Source: Gallionellaceae bacterium UBA6222 (lineage in GTDB: Bacteria > Pseudomonadota > Gammaproteobacteria > Burkholderiales > Gallionellaceae). From it: DNA of 10,093 bases. Shown here in pieces: positions 1 through 7,082 of this stretch; within the stretch, counting starts at the first letter, position 1; every line of letters starts with the position of its first letter. The DNA lies in assembly GCA_002421915.1 (NCBI GenBank), contig DISA01000088.1, forward strand, positions 9,746-19,838. Reading direction: 5' to 3'. The notes beneath the pieces are model-generated. The model was not told the DNA's origin, ran no database searches, and saw only the letters and a list, made by a program, of their open reading frames with translations. The position numbers and the translations under genes are program-made.

Positions 1-162
1 GGTGACGCTGCCGACACTGCCGGCGGACAAGATGACGCCGCCGGATTACGGGCAGATAGTGCGGCAAGAATTGTTGCAGCCGCAGACAGAGCAGACGCGC
101 AAGTGATTTGGCTGCAATCTGAAATAACGAGCACGCGCAAGGTGTGCGGAGTAAGTGAATAA
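1..162 (+). CDS. Probable Rz-like inner-membrane spanin, C-terminal 53 residues (partial)
   Basis: This frame is open from the first base to TAA at 160-162 and encodes 53 residues; the 5' end lies outside the window. The visible part is rich in Ala, Asp and Arg and contains RADSAARIVAAADRADAQ, a heptad-like helical stretch, then a short tail with one Cys (KVCGVSE). A helical periplasmic C-terminus of this kind, just upstream of a terminase small subunit, is what an Rz-type i-spanin looks like; spanins span the periplasm and disrupt the outer membrane at lysis. A second, Pro-rich frame nested inside (2-106) supports an Rz/Rz1-like arrangement. The stop overlaps the GTG start of the next gene, which suggests translational coupling. 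No N-terminal membrane segment is visible, so the assignment rests on context and composition. It could instead be an unrelated small helical phage protein. Confidence 0.45.
   Translation, partial: GDAADTAGGQDDAAGLRADSAARIVAAADRADAQVIWLQSEITSTRKVCGVSE
2..106 (+). CDS. Possible embedded Rz1-like outer-membrane spanin, C-terminal end (partial)
   Basis: The +1 frame relative to the preceding entry is open from the window edge to TGA at 104-106. It gives 34 residues with a Pro-rich start (VTLPTLPADKMTPPDYG) and a charged end (EQTRK). Rz1-type o-spanins are short, Pro-rich lipoproteins often encoded in the +1 frame inside or overlapping Rz, and this frame has both properties. The lipobox Cys and signal peptide that would prove it lie upstream of the window. 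An open frame of 35 codons can also occur by chance, so this is a suggestion based on composition and geometry. Confidence 0.33.
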   Translation: MTLPTLPADKMTPPDYGQIVRQELLQPQTEQTRK

Positions 163-544
163 CGCCATGCACGTGCCCACCGCAGAAACCCGAGCATCCG
201 TACTGGCTTACGCGCGTGTGGGTGTGCCACATGAGATGATCAAAAAAATCGTCGGGATCAGCTCTGTCAACACGCTAAAAAAGTACTACCAAGATGAGCT
301 TGATTTGGGTGAGGCTCACGGAATTGCAGCGGTGGCGGGGACACTGTATGCGCGGGCAACCGAGGGGAATGACCTAGGGGCGGCGATCTTTTACCTCAAG
401 GCGCGCGCCGGTTGGAGCGAGCGCCAGAAGGTTGAGATAAGCGGGCCGGATGGCGGGCCGGTGGAAGTATCGACACTTGAGGCAGCACGCTTGCGCCTTG
501 CCCGCAGGCTTGCCGGCAACAAGGACAAGCCGGCCGAGGAGTAA
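155..544 (+). CDS. Terminase small subunit
   Basis: This 129-residue protein recognises the packaging site on phage DNA and presents it to the large subunit. Residues about 10-48 form a helix-turn-helix-like region (ASVLAYARVGVPHEMIKKIV followed by GISSVNTLKKYY). A helical oligomerisation segment follows and includes the familiar FYLKARAGWSER block at 79-90, seen in many proteobacterial phage small terminases. The C-terminus (AARLRLARRLAG, then a charged tail) is where this family contacts the large subunit. An in-frame TAA sits directly upstream at 152-154, so the start is GTG at 155 or ATG at 167. GTG overlaps the upstream stop and has AAGG at 139-142. ATG would drop only four residues and has GGAG at 148-151, which is far away. 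The next gene starts three bases after the stop. Confidence 0.85.
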   Translation: MNNAMHVPTAETRASVLAYARVGVPHEMIKKIVGISSVNTLKKYYQDELDLGEAHGIAAVAGTLYARATEGNDLGAAIFYLKARAGWSERQKVEISGPDGGPVEVSTLEAARLRLARRLAGNKDKPAEE

Positions 545-547
545 GTT

Positions 548-1867
548 GTGTCCGATCTCCTGGCCGGCTTCTCCGACCGCGAGATTCTGGCGCTCGCCTA
601 TGATTGGGATGGCGTGTTCGCTCGACCATCGCAGCGATTGCCACATGAGATCGTGGATCGATCCAAGATGGGGTGGCTTGCGCTTGCCGGGCGAGGCTGG
701 GGCAAGACTCGGGTGGGTGCTGAAACGATCAGATCGAAGGTTGAGAGCGGAAAATATGGGCGGGCTGCATTTGTTGCGCCGACTGCCGCAGATGCACGGG
801 ATGTGATGGTCGAGGGCGAGAGCGGCATCCTCGCCTGTGCGCCGCCTTGGGCACGTCCAATTTATGAGCCATCAAAGCGCCGGCTCACCTGGCCGAACGG
901 AGCAATTGCCACGCTCTATTCGGCGGATGAACCAGATCGTCTACGCGGGCCGCAGCACGACATTGCATGGGCCGATGAACTTGCAGCGTGGCGGTACCCC
1001 GATGCATGGGACATGCTGGAATTTGGCCTGCGCCTAGGCCCACATCCGATTGCAGTCGTTACAACAACGCCAAAGCCCACAAAGCTGGTGAAGCAGCTTG
1101 TAAGCGATCCTCGCTTCGTCGTGACGGCGGGCAGCACGTTTGAAAACGAAGAAAATCTAGCTGCATCCTTCATCACAAGCATTCGGCGCAAGTATGAGGG
1201 GACGCGGCTAGGCCAGCAGGAGCTATACGCACGAATCCTTGATGACAACCCGAACGCCTTGTGGCAGCGCGGGAACATCGACGAACACCGGGTGATGAAA
1301 GCTCCGGTGGAACTGGAGCGCATCGTCGTCGCCATCGATCCGGCGGTGACGAGCAACGCGGACAGTGACGAGACTGGCATCGTGGTCGCCGCGCGCGGGC
1401 GGGAACGCCTTCCGGATGGCGACTCGGTTTCGCACTTCTATGTGCTGGCCGATTGCAGCCTGCGCGACACCCCGGAGCAGTGGGGGCGGCGCGCGGTGGC
1501 GGCGTACAACGAGATCAATGCCGACCGCATCGTCGGCGAAGTGAACAACGGCGGCGACCTTGTTGAAACCGTCCTGCGTAACATCGATAGAAATATCAGC
1601 TATACCGCTGTACGGGCATCACGCGGCAAGACAGCACGCGCGGAGCCCATTGCAGCGCTATATGAGCAAGGCCGTGTGCACCATGTCGGCACACTTGGCG
1701 CGTTAGAAGACCAACTCTGTGATTACGATCCGGCGGTGAGCGAGAAATCGCCAGACCGCATGGATGCACTTGTTTGGGCAATCACAGAGTTGATGGACGA
1801 TGGGCCATCTTCAATGCTCGACTTCATGGCAACACAAGCACGAAAGGAAAGAGGGGATAAATTCTAA
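548..1867 (+). CDS. terL: Terminase large subunit (packaging ATPase and nuclease)
   Basis: This 439-residue motor protein hydrolyses ATP to pump DNA through the portal and cuts concatemers with an RNase H-like nuclease. The ATPase half shows Walker A GRGWGKT at 48-54, Walker B with catalytic acid HDIAWADE at 137-144 (D143, E144), and the coupling motif VTTTPKP at 171-177. The nuclease half shows three acidic sites in order: D264 in VVAIDPAVTS, E331 in VGEVNNGG, and D403/D406 in PDRMDALVWA. All key residues are present, so the enzyme should be active. The protein fits the Terminase_6/COG5323-type family. Start is GTG at 548 with a strong GAGGAG at 536-541, six bases upstream and inside the end of the small subunit gene. 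Codon use is distinctly GC-richer at third positions between about 1255 and 1575 than on either side. The portal start follows the stop after one base. Confidence 0.95.
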   Translation: MSDLLAGFSDREILALAYDWDGVFARPSQRLPHEIVDRSKMGWLALAGRGWGKTRVGAETIRSKVESGKYGRAAFVAPTAADARDVMVEGESGILACAPPWARPIYEPSKRRLTWPNGAIATLYSADEPDRLRGPQHDIAWADELAAWRYPDAWDMLEFGLRLGPHPIAVVTTTPKPTKLVKQLVSDPRFVVTAGSTFENEENLAASFITSIRRKYEGTRLGQQELYARILDDNPNALWQRGNIDEHRVMKAPVELERIVVAIDPAVTSNADSDETGIVVAARGRERLPDGDSVSHFYVLADCSLRDTPEQWGRRAVAAYNEINADRIVGEVNNGGDLVETVLRNIDRNISYTAVRASRGKTARAEPIAALYEQGRVHHVGTLGALEDQLCDYDPAVSEKSPDRMDALVWAITELMDDGPSSMLDFMATQARKERGDKF

Positions 1868-1868
1868 A

Positions 1869-3386
1869 ATGGCGGATAACCGGAACAATATGGGGGCACC
1901 GGTTCCGGCTGGCATCATTGCGCAAGTTGCAGCCGGATTGCGCTTTGCTTTCACTGGCAAGGGGCCGGATTGGTTTGGGCCGATGGCTGCACCGCCACAA
2001 CAAGCCCCTGAGGGCGTGGCAGGGCGGCAGTTCGACTATCCCACCGGGTACAACATCCAGAGCTCCCCGCGCGCTGGCGAGGCTATCAGCTTCGGCCAGA
2101 TGCGGGCGCTTGCGGATGGGTATGACTTGCTGCGCTTGGTTATCGAAACCCGCAAAGATCAGATGGCAAAACTTGAGTGGACGATTAACAAGCGTGGGAA
2201 AAGCAAGGATCAGGACGCGCGTTGCGATGCGCTGATTAGCTTTTTTGCATCGCCAGATCGCATCCATACATGGGACGAATGGCTGCGCATGCTTCTGGAA
2301 GACATGCTCGTTATTGATGCGCCATCGTTGTACGCGCGGCGCACGAAAGGCGGCGACTTGTATGGCTTTGAGCCCGTTGACGGCGCATCTATCAAGCTAT
2401 TGCTAGATGCATATGGGCGCTCGCCACAGCCACCAGAGCCCGCGTATTCGCAAGAGCTAAAGGGCGTTTCGGCGGTGCACTACACCCGCGATGAACTTGT
2501 GTACAAGCCTCGCAACCCGCGCACGCACAAGGTGTATGGCTACTCGCCGGTTGAGCAAATCATCATGACGGTAAATATCGCCCTGCGCAGGCAGGTTGCG
2601 ATGCTTGATTACTACGATGTGGGGAGCGTTCCCGATGCGCTTGCAGGCGTTCCGGCAGAGTGGAGTACGCGCCAGATCAGTGAGTTTCAAGAATACTGGG
2701 ACGCGCTTTTCGAGGGGGATCAAGCAAAGCGCCGAAAACTCCGGTTCGTGCCCGGAGAGATCAGTAAGAATTTCCATGAAACAAAACTACCGCCGCTCAA
2801 AGACGTGTTCGACGAATGGTTGGCGCGGGTTGTGTGCTATGCATTCTCGGTTGAGGTGACGCCTTTTGTTGCGCAGGTCAATCGCGCAACTGCCGAGACA
2901 AACCGCGAGCAGGCGCTATCGGAGGGATTAGCGCCACTGCAAAAGTGGGTCAAAGGGATGATGGACACGATCATCCAATCACCTGCTTTTTTTGGGCTAT
3001 CCGATCTTGAGTTTGATTGGATCAATGAAGAAACGATCGACCCACTAGAGCAAGCGCAGATCAACGCCATCTATCTTGGCGCAAAGGTGCTGCATCCCGA
3101 TGAAGTCCGTGCCGACCTTGGGCGTCTGCCGCTGACGCCCGAACAGAAGGAAGATTTGAGGCCAGCGGAGCCGGTCATTGGCGGACAAGCCGGCGAAGCG
3201 AAGACAATTGCGGGAACCGCGTCGGCAGATGATTCAGCCGTGGCAGAGAAAGGCGATCGGCCTATCCATGTCACCGTCAATGTGCCGGAGATGAAAGCGC
3301 CGGATGTGTTTGTGGAGGGTGTGACGGTGCATGCCCACGTTGGCGGACAGAATGAAGCCGTAACGGCACAGCGGGGTGATGCTTGA
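1869..3386 (+). CDS. Portal protein
   Basis: This 505-residue protein forms the dodecameric ring at the capsid vertex through which DNA passes. Typical portal blocks are visible: an N-terminal wing segment (FGQMRALADGYDLLRLVIET at 75-94, then KDQMAKLEW), the stem/clip region (DELVYKPRNPRTHKVYGYSP at 208-227), and the helical C-terminal part (TAETNREQALSEGLAPLQKW at 341-360, then a hydrophobic crown helix and LEFDWINEE). After about residue 430 comes a low-complexity linker and a beta-prone tail (IHVTVNVPEMKAPDVFVEGV at 466-485), seen at the ends of some phage portals. I chose ATG at 1869 because it follows the large subunit stop by one base and has GAGGGG at 1851-1856. Upstream in-frame starts (for example 1800) would lie inside terL. 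Its end overlaps the next gene's start. Confidence 0.92.
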   Translation: MADNRNNMGAPVPAGIIAQVAAGLRFAFTGKGPDWFGPMAAPPQQAPEGVAGRQFDYPTGYNIQSSPRAGEAISFGQMRALADGYDLLRLVIETRKDQMAKLEWTINKRGKSKDQDARCDALISFFASPDRIHTWDEWLRMLLEDMLVIDAPSLYARRTKGGDLYGFEPVDGASIKLLLDAYGRSPQPPEPAYSQELKGVSAVHYTRDELVYKPRNPRTHKVYGYSPVEQIIMTVNIALRRQVAMLDYYDVGSVPDALAGVPAEWSTRQISEFQEYWDALFEGDQAKRRKLRFVPGEISKNFHETKLPPLKDVFDEWLARVVCYAFSVEVTPFVAQVNRATAETNREQALSEGLAPLQKWVKGMMDTIIQSPAFFGLSDLEFDWINEETIDPLEQAQINAIYLGAKVLHPDEVRADLGRLPLTPEQKEDLRPAEPVIGGQAGEAKTIAGTASADDSAVAEKGDRPIHVTVNVPEMKAPDVFVEGVTVHAHVGGQNEAVTAQRGDA

Positions 3387-4270
3387 TCCGCTTCGATGTG
3401 GGGCCATCTGATTGTGGCGATCCTTTCGCGCATCACTTGCTGAAGGGCGGGTTCAAGCCTGTGCAGCATGAGCGTAAATCGGTGAAGCTCCTTCGAGCAA
3501 AGCTCATGGCGCGACTTAAGCGATTCCTGCGTTCCGAGGCGAAGAATGCGGCCGCAAAATTACGTGCGGGGTTTGGTATCGCTATCCACAAAGCAAGTGA
3601 TGATGAAGCGCCATCGATGGCATTCGTCGAAGTGTTGCTGGCAGGAATGACGTTTGATGCATGGGTGGACACACTGCCAGAGCTTATGGAGCCTTTCCTG
3701 GTTGGGATGGCTGTTGACGGCGGCAGCGCGACGCTAGAGGCGCTTGGGGTGTTTGATGATGCAGTCATCGCAGCCATGCGCACACGGGCGCGTGAGTGGG
3801 CAACGCAGCGCGCCGCGGAGATGGTTGGGCGCAAGGTTGTGGGGGGCGTGCTTGTCGATAACCCCAATGCAAGATGGGTCATTACCGACGCCACGCGCGA
3901 CATGGTGCGCGATGAAGTGATGCGCGGGTTGCGTGAGGGCTTAAGCCCGGCAGAGCTTGCAAACGCGCTTGAGCAATCCGCCGCATTTTCTGAGTCGCGG
4001 GCAATCATGGTATCGCGCACGGAGATGGCAACGGCAGACGTTGCCGGGGCCATGGCGTCCTATCGTTCGGTTCCGGGCGTTGTCGGGAAGCGATGGCTCA
4101 CTGCGCAAGATGACCGGGTGTCAGATGAGTGCGCGATTTGCGAAGACGCCGGCACCGTCGGCATCAATGAGGCTTTCCCCACAGGCGTTGATGCTCCGCC
4201 AAACCACCCCAACTGCCGGTGTGCCGTCGTGCCGGTATTCGACGATGAAGTACACGACATTGCAGCATGA
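3383..4270 (+). CDS. Mu F-like minor head protein (SPP1 gp7 family)
   Basis: This 295-residue protein is a minor capsid component that enters the procapsid with the portal; family members help head assembly or early DNA delivery. The C-terminal Mu F domain is clear: SRTEMATADVAGAMASY around 211-227, then W238, a DDRVSDECAIC block with C250 and C253, and the closing PPNHPNCRC at 272-280. The Cys/His set could bind a metal, though this is only inferred. The N-terminal 130 residues are basic and helical. The best start is TTG at 3383, overlapping the portal TGA (3384-3386), with GGGGTGAT at 3373-3380 resembling an extended Shine-Dalgarno sequence. A rare start inside an overlap suggests coupled, low-level translation that fits a low-copy protein. 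No toxin or other effector domain follows the Mu F domain, unlike some relatives. Confidence 0.88.
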   Translation: MIRFDVGPSDCGDPFAHHLLKGGFKPVQHERKSVKLLRAKLMARLKRFLRSEAKNAAAKLRAGFGIAIHKASDDEAPSMAFVEVLLAGMTFDAWVDTLPELMEPFLVGMAVDGGSATLEALGVFDDAVIAAMRTRAREWATQRAAEMVGRKVVGGVLVDNPNARWVITDATRDMVRDEVMRGLREGLSPAELANALEQSAAFSESRAIMVSRTEMATADVAGAMASYRSVPGVVGKRWLTAQDDRVSDECAICEDAGTVGINEAFPTGVDAPPNHPNCRCAVVPVFDDEVHDIAA

Positions 4271-4284
4271 CTAGGAGAAATACC

Positions 4285-5502
4285 ATGACACTCAAGCGCC
4301 TGTACGGGACGATCCAAAAGGCTGACCCGCAGGAAGATGGCACCATCATCGTGACCGGCATCGCGTCAACGGAATCTGTTGATTCACAGGGCGAGGTTGT
4401 GACCGCAAGCGCGATGAAGGCCGCCATCCCAGACTACATGCGCTTCGGTGCCGTGCGCGAGATGCACGACGCCAAGAAGGCCGCAGGCACGGCAATGAGC
4501 ATTGGCGTTGGTGATGATGGCGTCACCAACTTCACGGCACATGTTGTTGACCCGATTGCAATCAAGAAAGTGCAGTCCCGCGTGTACAAGGGGTTTTCCA
4601 TCGCCGGCAAGGTGCTGAAGCGTGATGAAAATGACGATAGTAAAATCACGTCGCTATCACTTGCCGAGGTATCGCTTGTAGATCGTCCTGCGAATCCCGA
4701 CGCGGTGTTCACCTGCTACAAGGCCGACGGTGCCGACGCCGACGAGGAGTCCGAAGAGGGCGAGGAAGACAAAAAGCCAAAGCCGGGTGAAAAAAAGCCA
4801 AATGCCGATGAAGAAGTCGATGGCAACGGTGAAGAGGAAAAGGCCAAGGACAAGCAATCTGCGAAGAAAGAAGGCGATAGCGAAGAATCTGAAAAGTCCG
4901 CCAAACCAAGCATCACCAAGTCCTCCTACCAGATCAGCGAGCTCGCCCGCTTGGCCGATGGCCTGACCTGGTTCGCCAACGATACGGATTACTGCGCCAC
5001 CTACGACGAGGCCCCGGCAGGCTTGGCCGAGGCGGCGCGCGGCGTCGCAGCGAAGCTGTACGACATGCTGCTGCAACTCGTCGAACACGACGTGGAGAAG
5101 GCCAAGGAACGTCTGGCCGCAGCGAGCGAGAAGGATGCGAACAAGTCCGACGATCCAGCCGCCGAAGTACGCGCCGCGCTGAGTGATGCGATTGCAAAAG
5201 CGCAGTCCATCGTATCGCCAGAGCGTGATGGTCTTGCCGACATTGTAAAGGCGGCTGGGTTTGAGCCCGACGCGCCACGCGCCGAGGTGATTGCAAACCT
5301 TGTCACCGACCGTGACCGACTCACCAAGCGCGTGAAAGAACTCGAAGCCGAACCGGCTCCCATCAAAGGGGTGTTGCGGGCGGTCGAGAAAGCCGACGAT
5401 GTGAGTGACACCGGATTATCGAAGGCCATCGCTGACGAGAAAGACCCGCTTACACTCATCCAGAAGGCGCATCTGAGTGGAGGCCAGCGCCTCTACCCGT
5501 AA
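4285..5502 (+). CDS. Prohead protease fused to scaffold-like domain
   Basis: This 405-residue protein appears to join two procapsid functions. Residues 1-145 resemble XkdF/HK97-type prohead proteases: IIVTGIASTESVDSQGEVV near the start, a candidate catalytic His at 61 (REMHDAKK), a candidate nucleophile S105 in GFSIAG, and the closing EVSLVDRPANPDA at 128-140. Assigning H61/S105 is by analogy of motif order and spacing. Residues 146-210 are a strongly acidic and Lys-rich low-complexity linker. Residues 211-405 are largely helical, with a coiled-coil-like stretch (TDRDRLTKRVKELEAEP at 341-357), as expected for a scaffold that fills the procapsid and is then cleaved. The start is ATG at 4285 with AGGAG at 4273-4277, seven bases away. 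An ATG at 4267 overlapping the previous stop is less likely. The capsid gene follows after 65 bases. Confidence 0.82.
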   Translation: MTLKRLYGTIQKADPQEDGTIIVTGIASTESVDSQGEVVTASAMKAAIPDYMRFGAVREMHDAKKAAGTAMSIGVGDDGVTNFTAHVVDPIAIKKVQSRVYKGFSIAGKVLKRDENDDSKITSLSLAEVSLVDRPANPDAVFTCYKADGADADEESEEGEEDKKPKPGEKKPNADEEVDGNGEEEKAKDKQSAKKEGDSEESEKSAKPSITKSSYQISELARLADGLTWFANDTDYCATYDEAPAGLAEAARGVAAKLYDMLLQLVEHDVEKAKERLAAASEKDANKSDDPAAEVRAALSDAIAKAQSIVSPERDGLADIVKAAGFEPDAPRAEVIANLVTDRDRLTKRVKELEAEPAPIKGVLRAVEKADDVSDTGLSKAIADEKDPLTLIQKAHLSGGQRLYP

Positions 5503-5530
5503 TACCGTCCACCCGCAACCACCCCACGAT

Positions 5531-5544
5531 CCCGCATTTGCGGG
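5531..5544 (+). promoter_or_regulatory. Short hairpin ahead of the capsid gene
   Basis: The sequence CCCGC-ATTT-GCGGG forms a perfect five base pair stem with a four base loop. It is followed by ATTTT and then the capsid Shine-Dalgarno GGAGG at 5556-5560. It is the only obvious structure in the 65 base gap between the protease-scaffold stop and the capsid start. The stem is short and the T-run is not adjacent, so it is a weak terminator at best. A role in protecting or folding the 5' end of the capsid message is possible. Confidence 0.45.
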
Positions 5545-5567
5545 TAGCACATTTTGGAGGAAACACC

Positions 5568-7028
5568 ATGTCACATACCGAAAACACCTTGGCGCTGTTA
5601 AAAGCCGCGCAGTCTGCCCCCCTGCCTGATGCTATCGCTAAGGCATTTACTCAGGCCGCCGGCCTTGTCAATTATGACCTTGAGCCGGCGGCAAAAAACC
5701 TGTACCCCGTCCTAACCCCGCTGCGTAACAAAATCCCGCGCGTCAAGGGGAATGGCGGCACCGCAACGAACTGGAAGTCAATCACTGGCGTGAACGTGAC
5801 CAACGTCCGCCCCGGTGTGTCTGAGGGCAACCGTGGCGGCATCATCACGACTTCGGTTGTCGATAAGACCGCCGCATATCGCGGCATCGGCTTGGAAGAC
5901 AATGTGTCTTTCGAGGCTGACTATGCCGCAGAGGGCTTCGACAACGCCAAGGCCAAAGCCGTGCTGGGCCTGCTGAACTCGACGATGATCCAGGAGGAGC
6001 GCGTCATCCTCGGCGGCAACAACAGCATCGCGCTGGGCACTACCCCAACCCCGACGCTTGCTGCTAGCGCATCTGGCGGCACGCTCGCCAACCAGACCCT
6101 CTCGGTCATCTGTGTCGCGCTATCGCTGGTTGCCGCCCGCGAAGGCACCGTCTCCGGCGGCCTGACCATCGGCGGCACCCGCACTAATGCCGATGGCAGC
6201 ACCGACACCGTGAATGGCGGCTATGCTGCAAAGTCGGCGAATGCAACCGTTGCTGTCACTGGCCCGACTGGCAGCGCCACCGCTACTGTCGCCATCGTTA
6301 ATGGCGCTGTTAGCTATGCATGGTACTGGGGCGCTGCTGGATCCGAAGTGTTGGGGGCGATCACTGCGATCAACACCGTTGCCATCACTGCAACCGCATC
6401 TGGGACACAGGCCGCCACTGCGTTGCTGGCCGGCGACAAATCGCAAGACGCGCTGGCGTTTGACGGACTGCTAACCCAGATTTTTGCAGGCGGTTCCGGC
6501 GCGTACAACGTCGCCCTGCCGACCGGAGCGGCTGGCGTCGGTACCGCACTGACCAGTGACGGCGCTGGCGGCATCAACGAGATCGACAACGCCTTCGGCT
6601 CGTTCTGGGACGGTTACCGCCTGTCGCCGGACATCATGTACGTCTCGGGCACCACCCTGCTCGCGATGAACAAGCTGGTAATCGCCAACGGCGGCGCACC
6701 GCTGATTCGTTTCGGCATGGATACCGGCGGCGCACGCATTGATGCTGGCACAGTCATCGGAACGTACCTAAACAAGATCACCAATAAGCAGGTGAAGGTC
6801 GAGGTGCACCCCGACATGCCGGGCGGCATGATCGTGTTCTACTCTGATGGCGTTCCTTATCCGCTGTCAGGCGTCGGCAACATTTTGCAAATCAAGTCAC
6901 GCCGTGAGTATTACCAAGTCGAGTGGCCGCTTCGGACGCGGCGGTATGAGTATGGTGTTTATGCCGATGAGTTGCTGCAAAACTACTTCCCGCCGGCATT
7001 TGGTGTGCTGAAGAACATCAAGGTCTAA
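5568..7028 (+). CDS. Major capsid protein (HK97-type fold) with Ig-like insertion
   Basis: This 486-residue protein builds the icosahedral shell. The N-terminal part has an arm, then the E-loop and spine region (LYPVLTPLRNKIPRVKGNGG at 45-64, RPGVSEGNRGG at 81-91, GIGLEDNVSFEADYAAEGFD at 106-125, STMIQEERVILGGN at 138-151). The C-terminal part carries the A-domain and end strands (DIMYVSGTTLLAMNKLV, EVHPDMPGGMIVFYSDG, REYYQVEWPLRTRRYEYGVY). Between them, about 162-290, lies a Ser/Thr/Ala/Gly-rich beta segment (AVSYAWYWGAAGSEVLGAI) that resembles the Ig-like insertions of related prophage capsids. Position after the protease-scaffold gene supports the call. I chose ATG at 5568, with GGAGG at 5556-5560 seven bases upstream, the strongest ribosome site here and fitting the highest-copy protein. 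A terminator follows the stop. Confidence 0.9.
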   Translation: MSHTENTLALLKAAQSAPLPDAIAKAFTQAAGLVNYDLEPAAKNLYPVLTPLRNKIPRVKGNGGTATNWKSITGVNVTNVRPGVSEGNRGGIITTSVVDKTAAYRGIGLEDNVSFEADYAAEGFDNAKAKAVLGLLNSTMIQEERVILGGNNSIALGTTPTPTLAASASGGTLANQTLSVICVALSLVAAREGTVSGGLTIGGTRTNADGSTDTVNGGYAAKSANATVAVTGPTGSATATVAIVNGAVSYAWYWGAAGSEVLGAITAINTVAITATASGTQAATALLAGDKSQDALAFDGLLTQIFAGGSGAYNVALPTGAAGVGTALTSDGAGGINEIDNAFGSFWDGYRLSPDIMYVSGTTLLAMNKLVIANGGAPLIRFGMDTGGARIDAGTVIGTYLNKITNKQVKVEVHPDMPGGMIVFYSDGVPYPLSGVGNILQIKSRREYYQVEWPLRTRRYEYGVYADELLQNYFPPAFGVLKNIKV

Positions 7029-7040
7029 CACTGGAGAATA

Positions 7041-7072
7041 GACCGCCCTGCCATGCGCCGGGCGGTCTTTTT
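7041..7072 (+). terminator. Intrinsic terminator after the capsid gene
   Basis: GACCGCCC at 7041-7048 pairs perfectly with GGGCGGTC at 7060-7067, giving an eight base pair GC-rich stem with an 11 base loop, followed at once by five T at 7068-7072. It begins 12 bases after the capsid stop codon. The T-run leads straight into GGGAGG, the Shine-Dalgarno of the next gene. Since the same-strand genes downstream must still be expressed, it probably terminates only part of transcription, or acts mainly to protect the 3' end of the capsid message. Confidence 0.8.
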
Positions 7073-7082
7073 GGGAGGCGAT

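Noticed and set aside
1800..1868. Upstream extension of the portal gene into terL
   Set aside because: The extra 23 residues lie in another frame over the conserved end of terL; ATG at 1869 has a ribosome site and follows the terL stop by one base.
3433..4053. Long antisense open frame (206 codons) opposite the Mu F gene
   Set aside because: It is Ser/Ala/Arg-rich with no domain pattern, as expected for the complement of a GC-rich coding frame, and the + strand gene is certain from its Mu F motifs.
4267..4284. ATG overlapping the Mu F gene stop as the protease start
   Set aside because: The ATG at 4285 has AGGAG at ideal spacing and yields the normal start of the protease domain; the extension adds six unrelated residues.
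7053..7082. ATG within the terminator loop as start of the 67-residue gene
   Set aside because: It would place the start inside a stable hairpin with a distant ribosome site; ATG at 7083 has GGGAGG just upstream.
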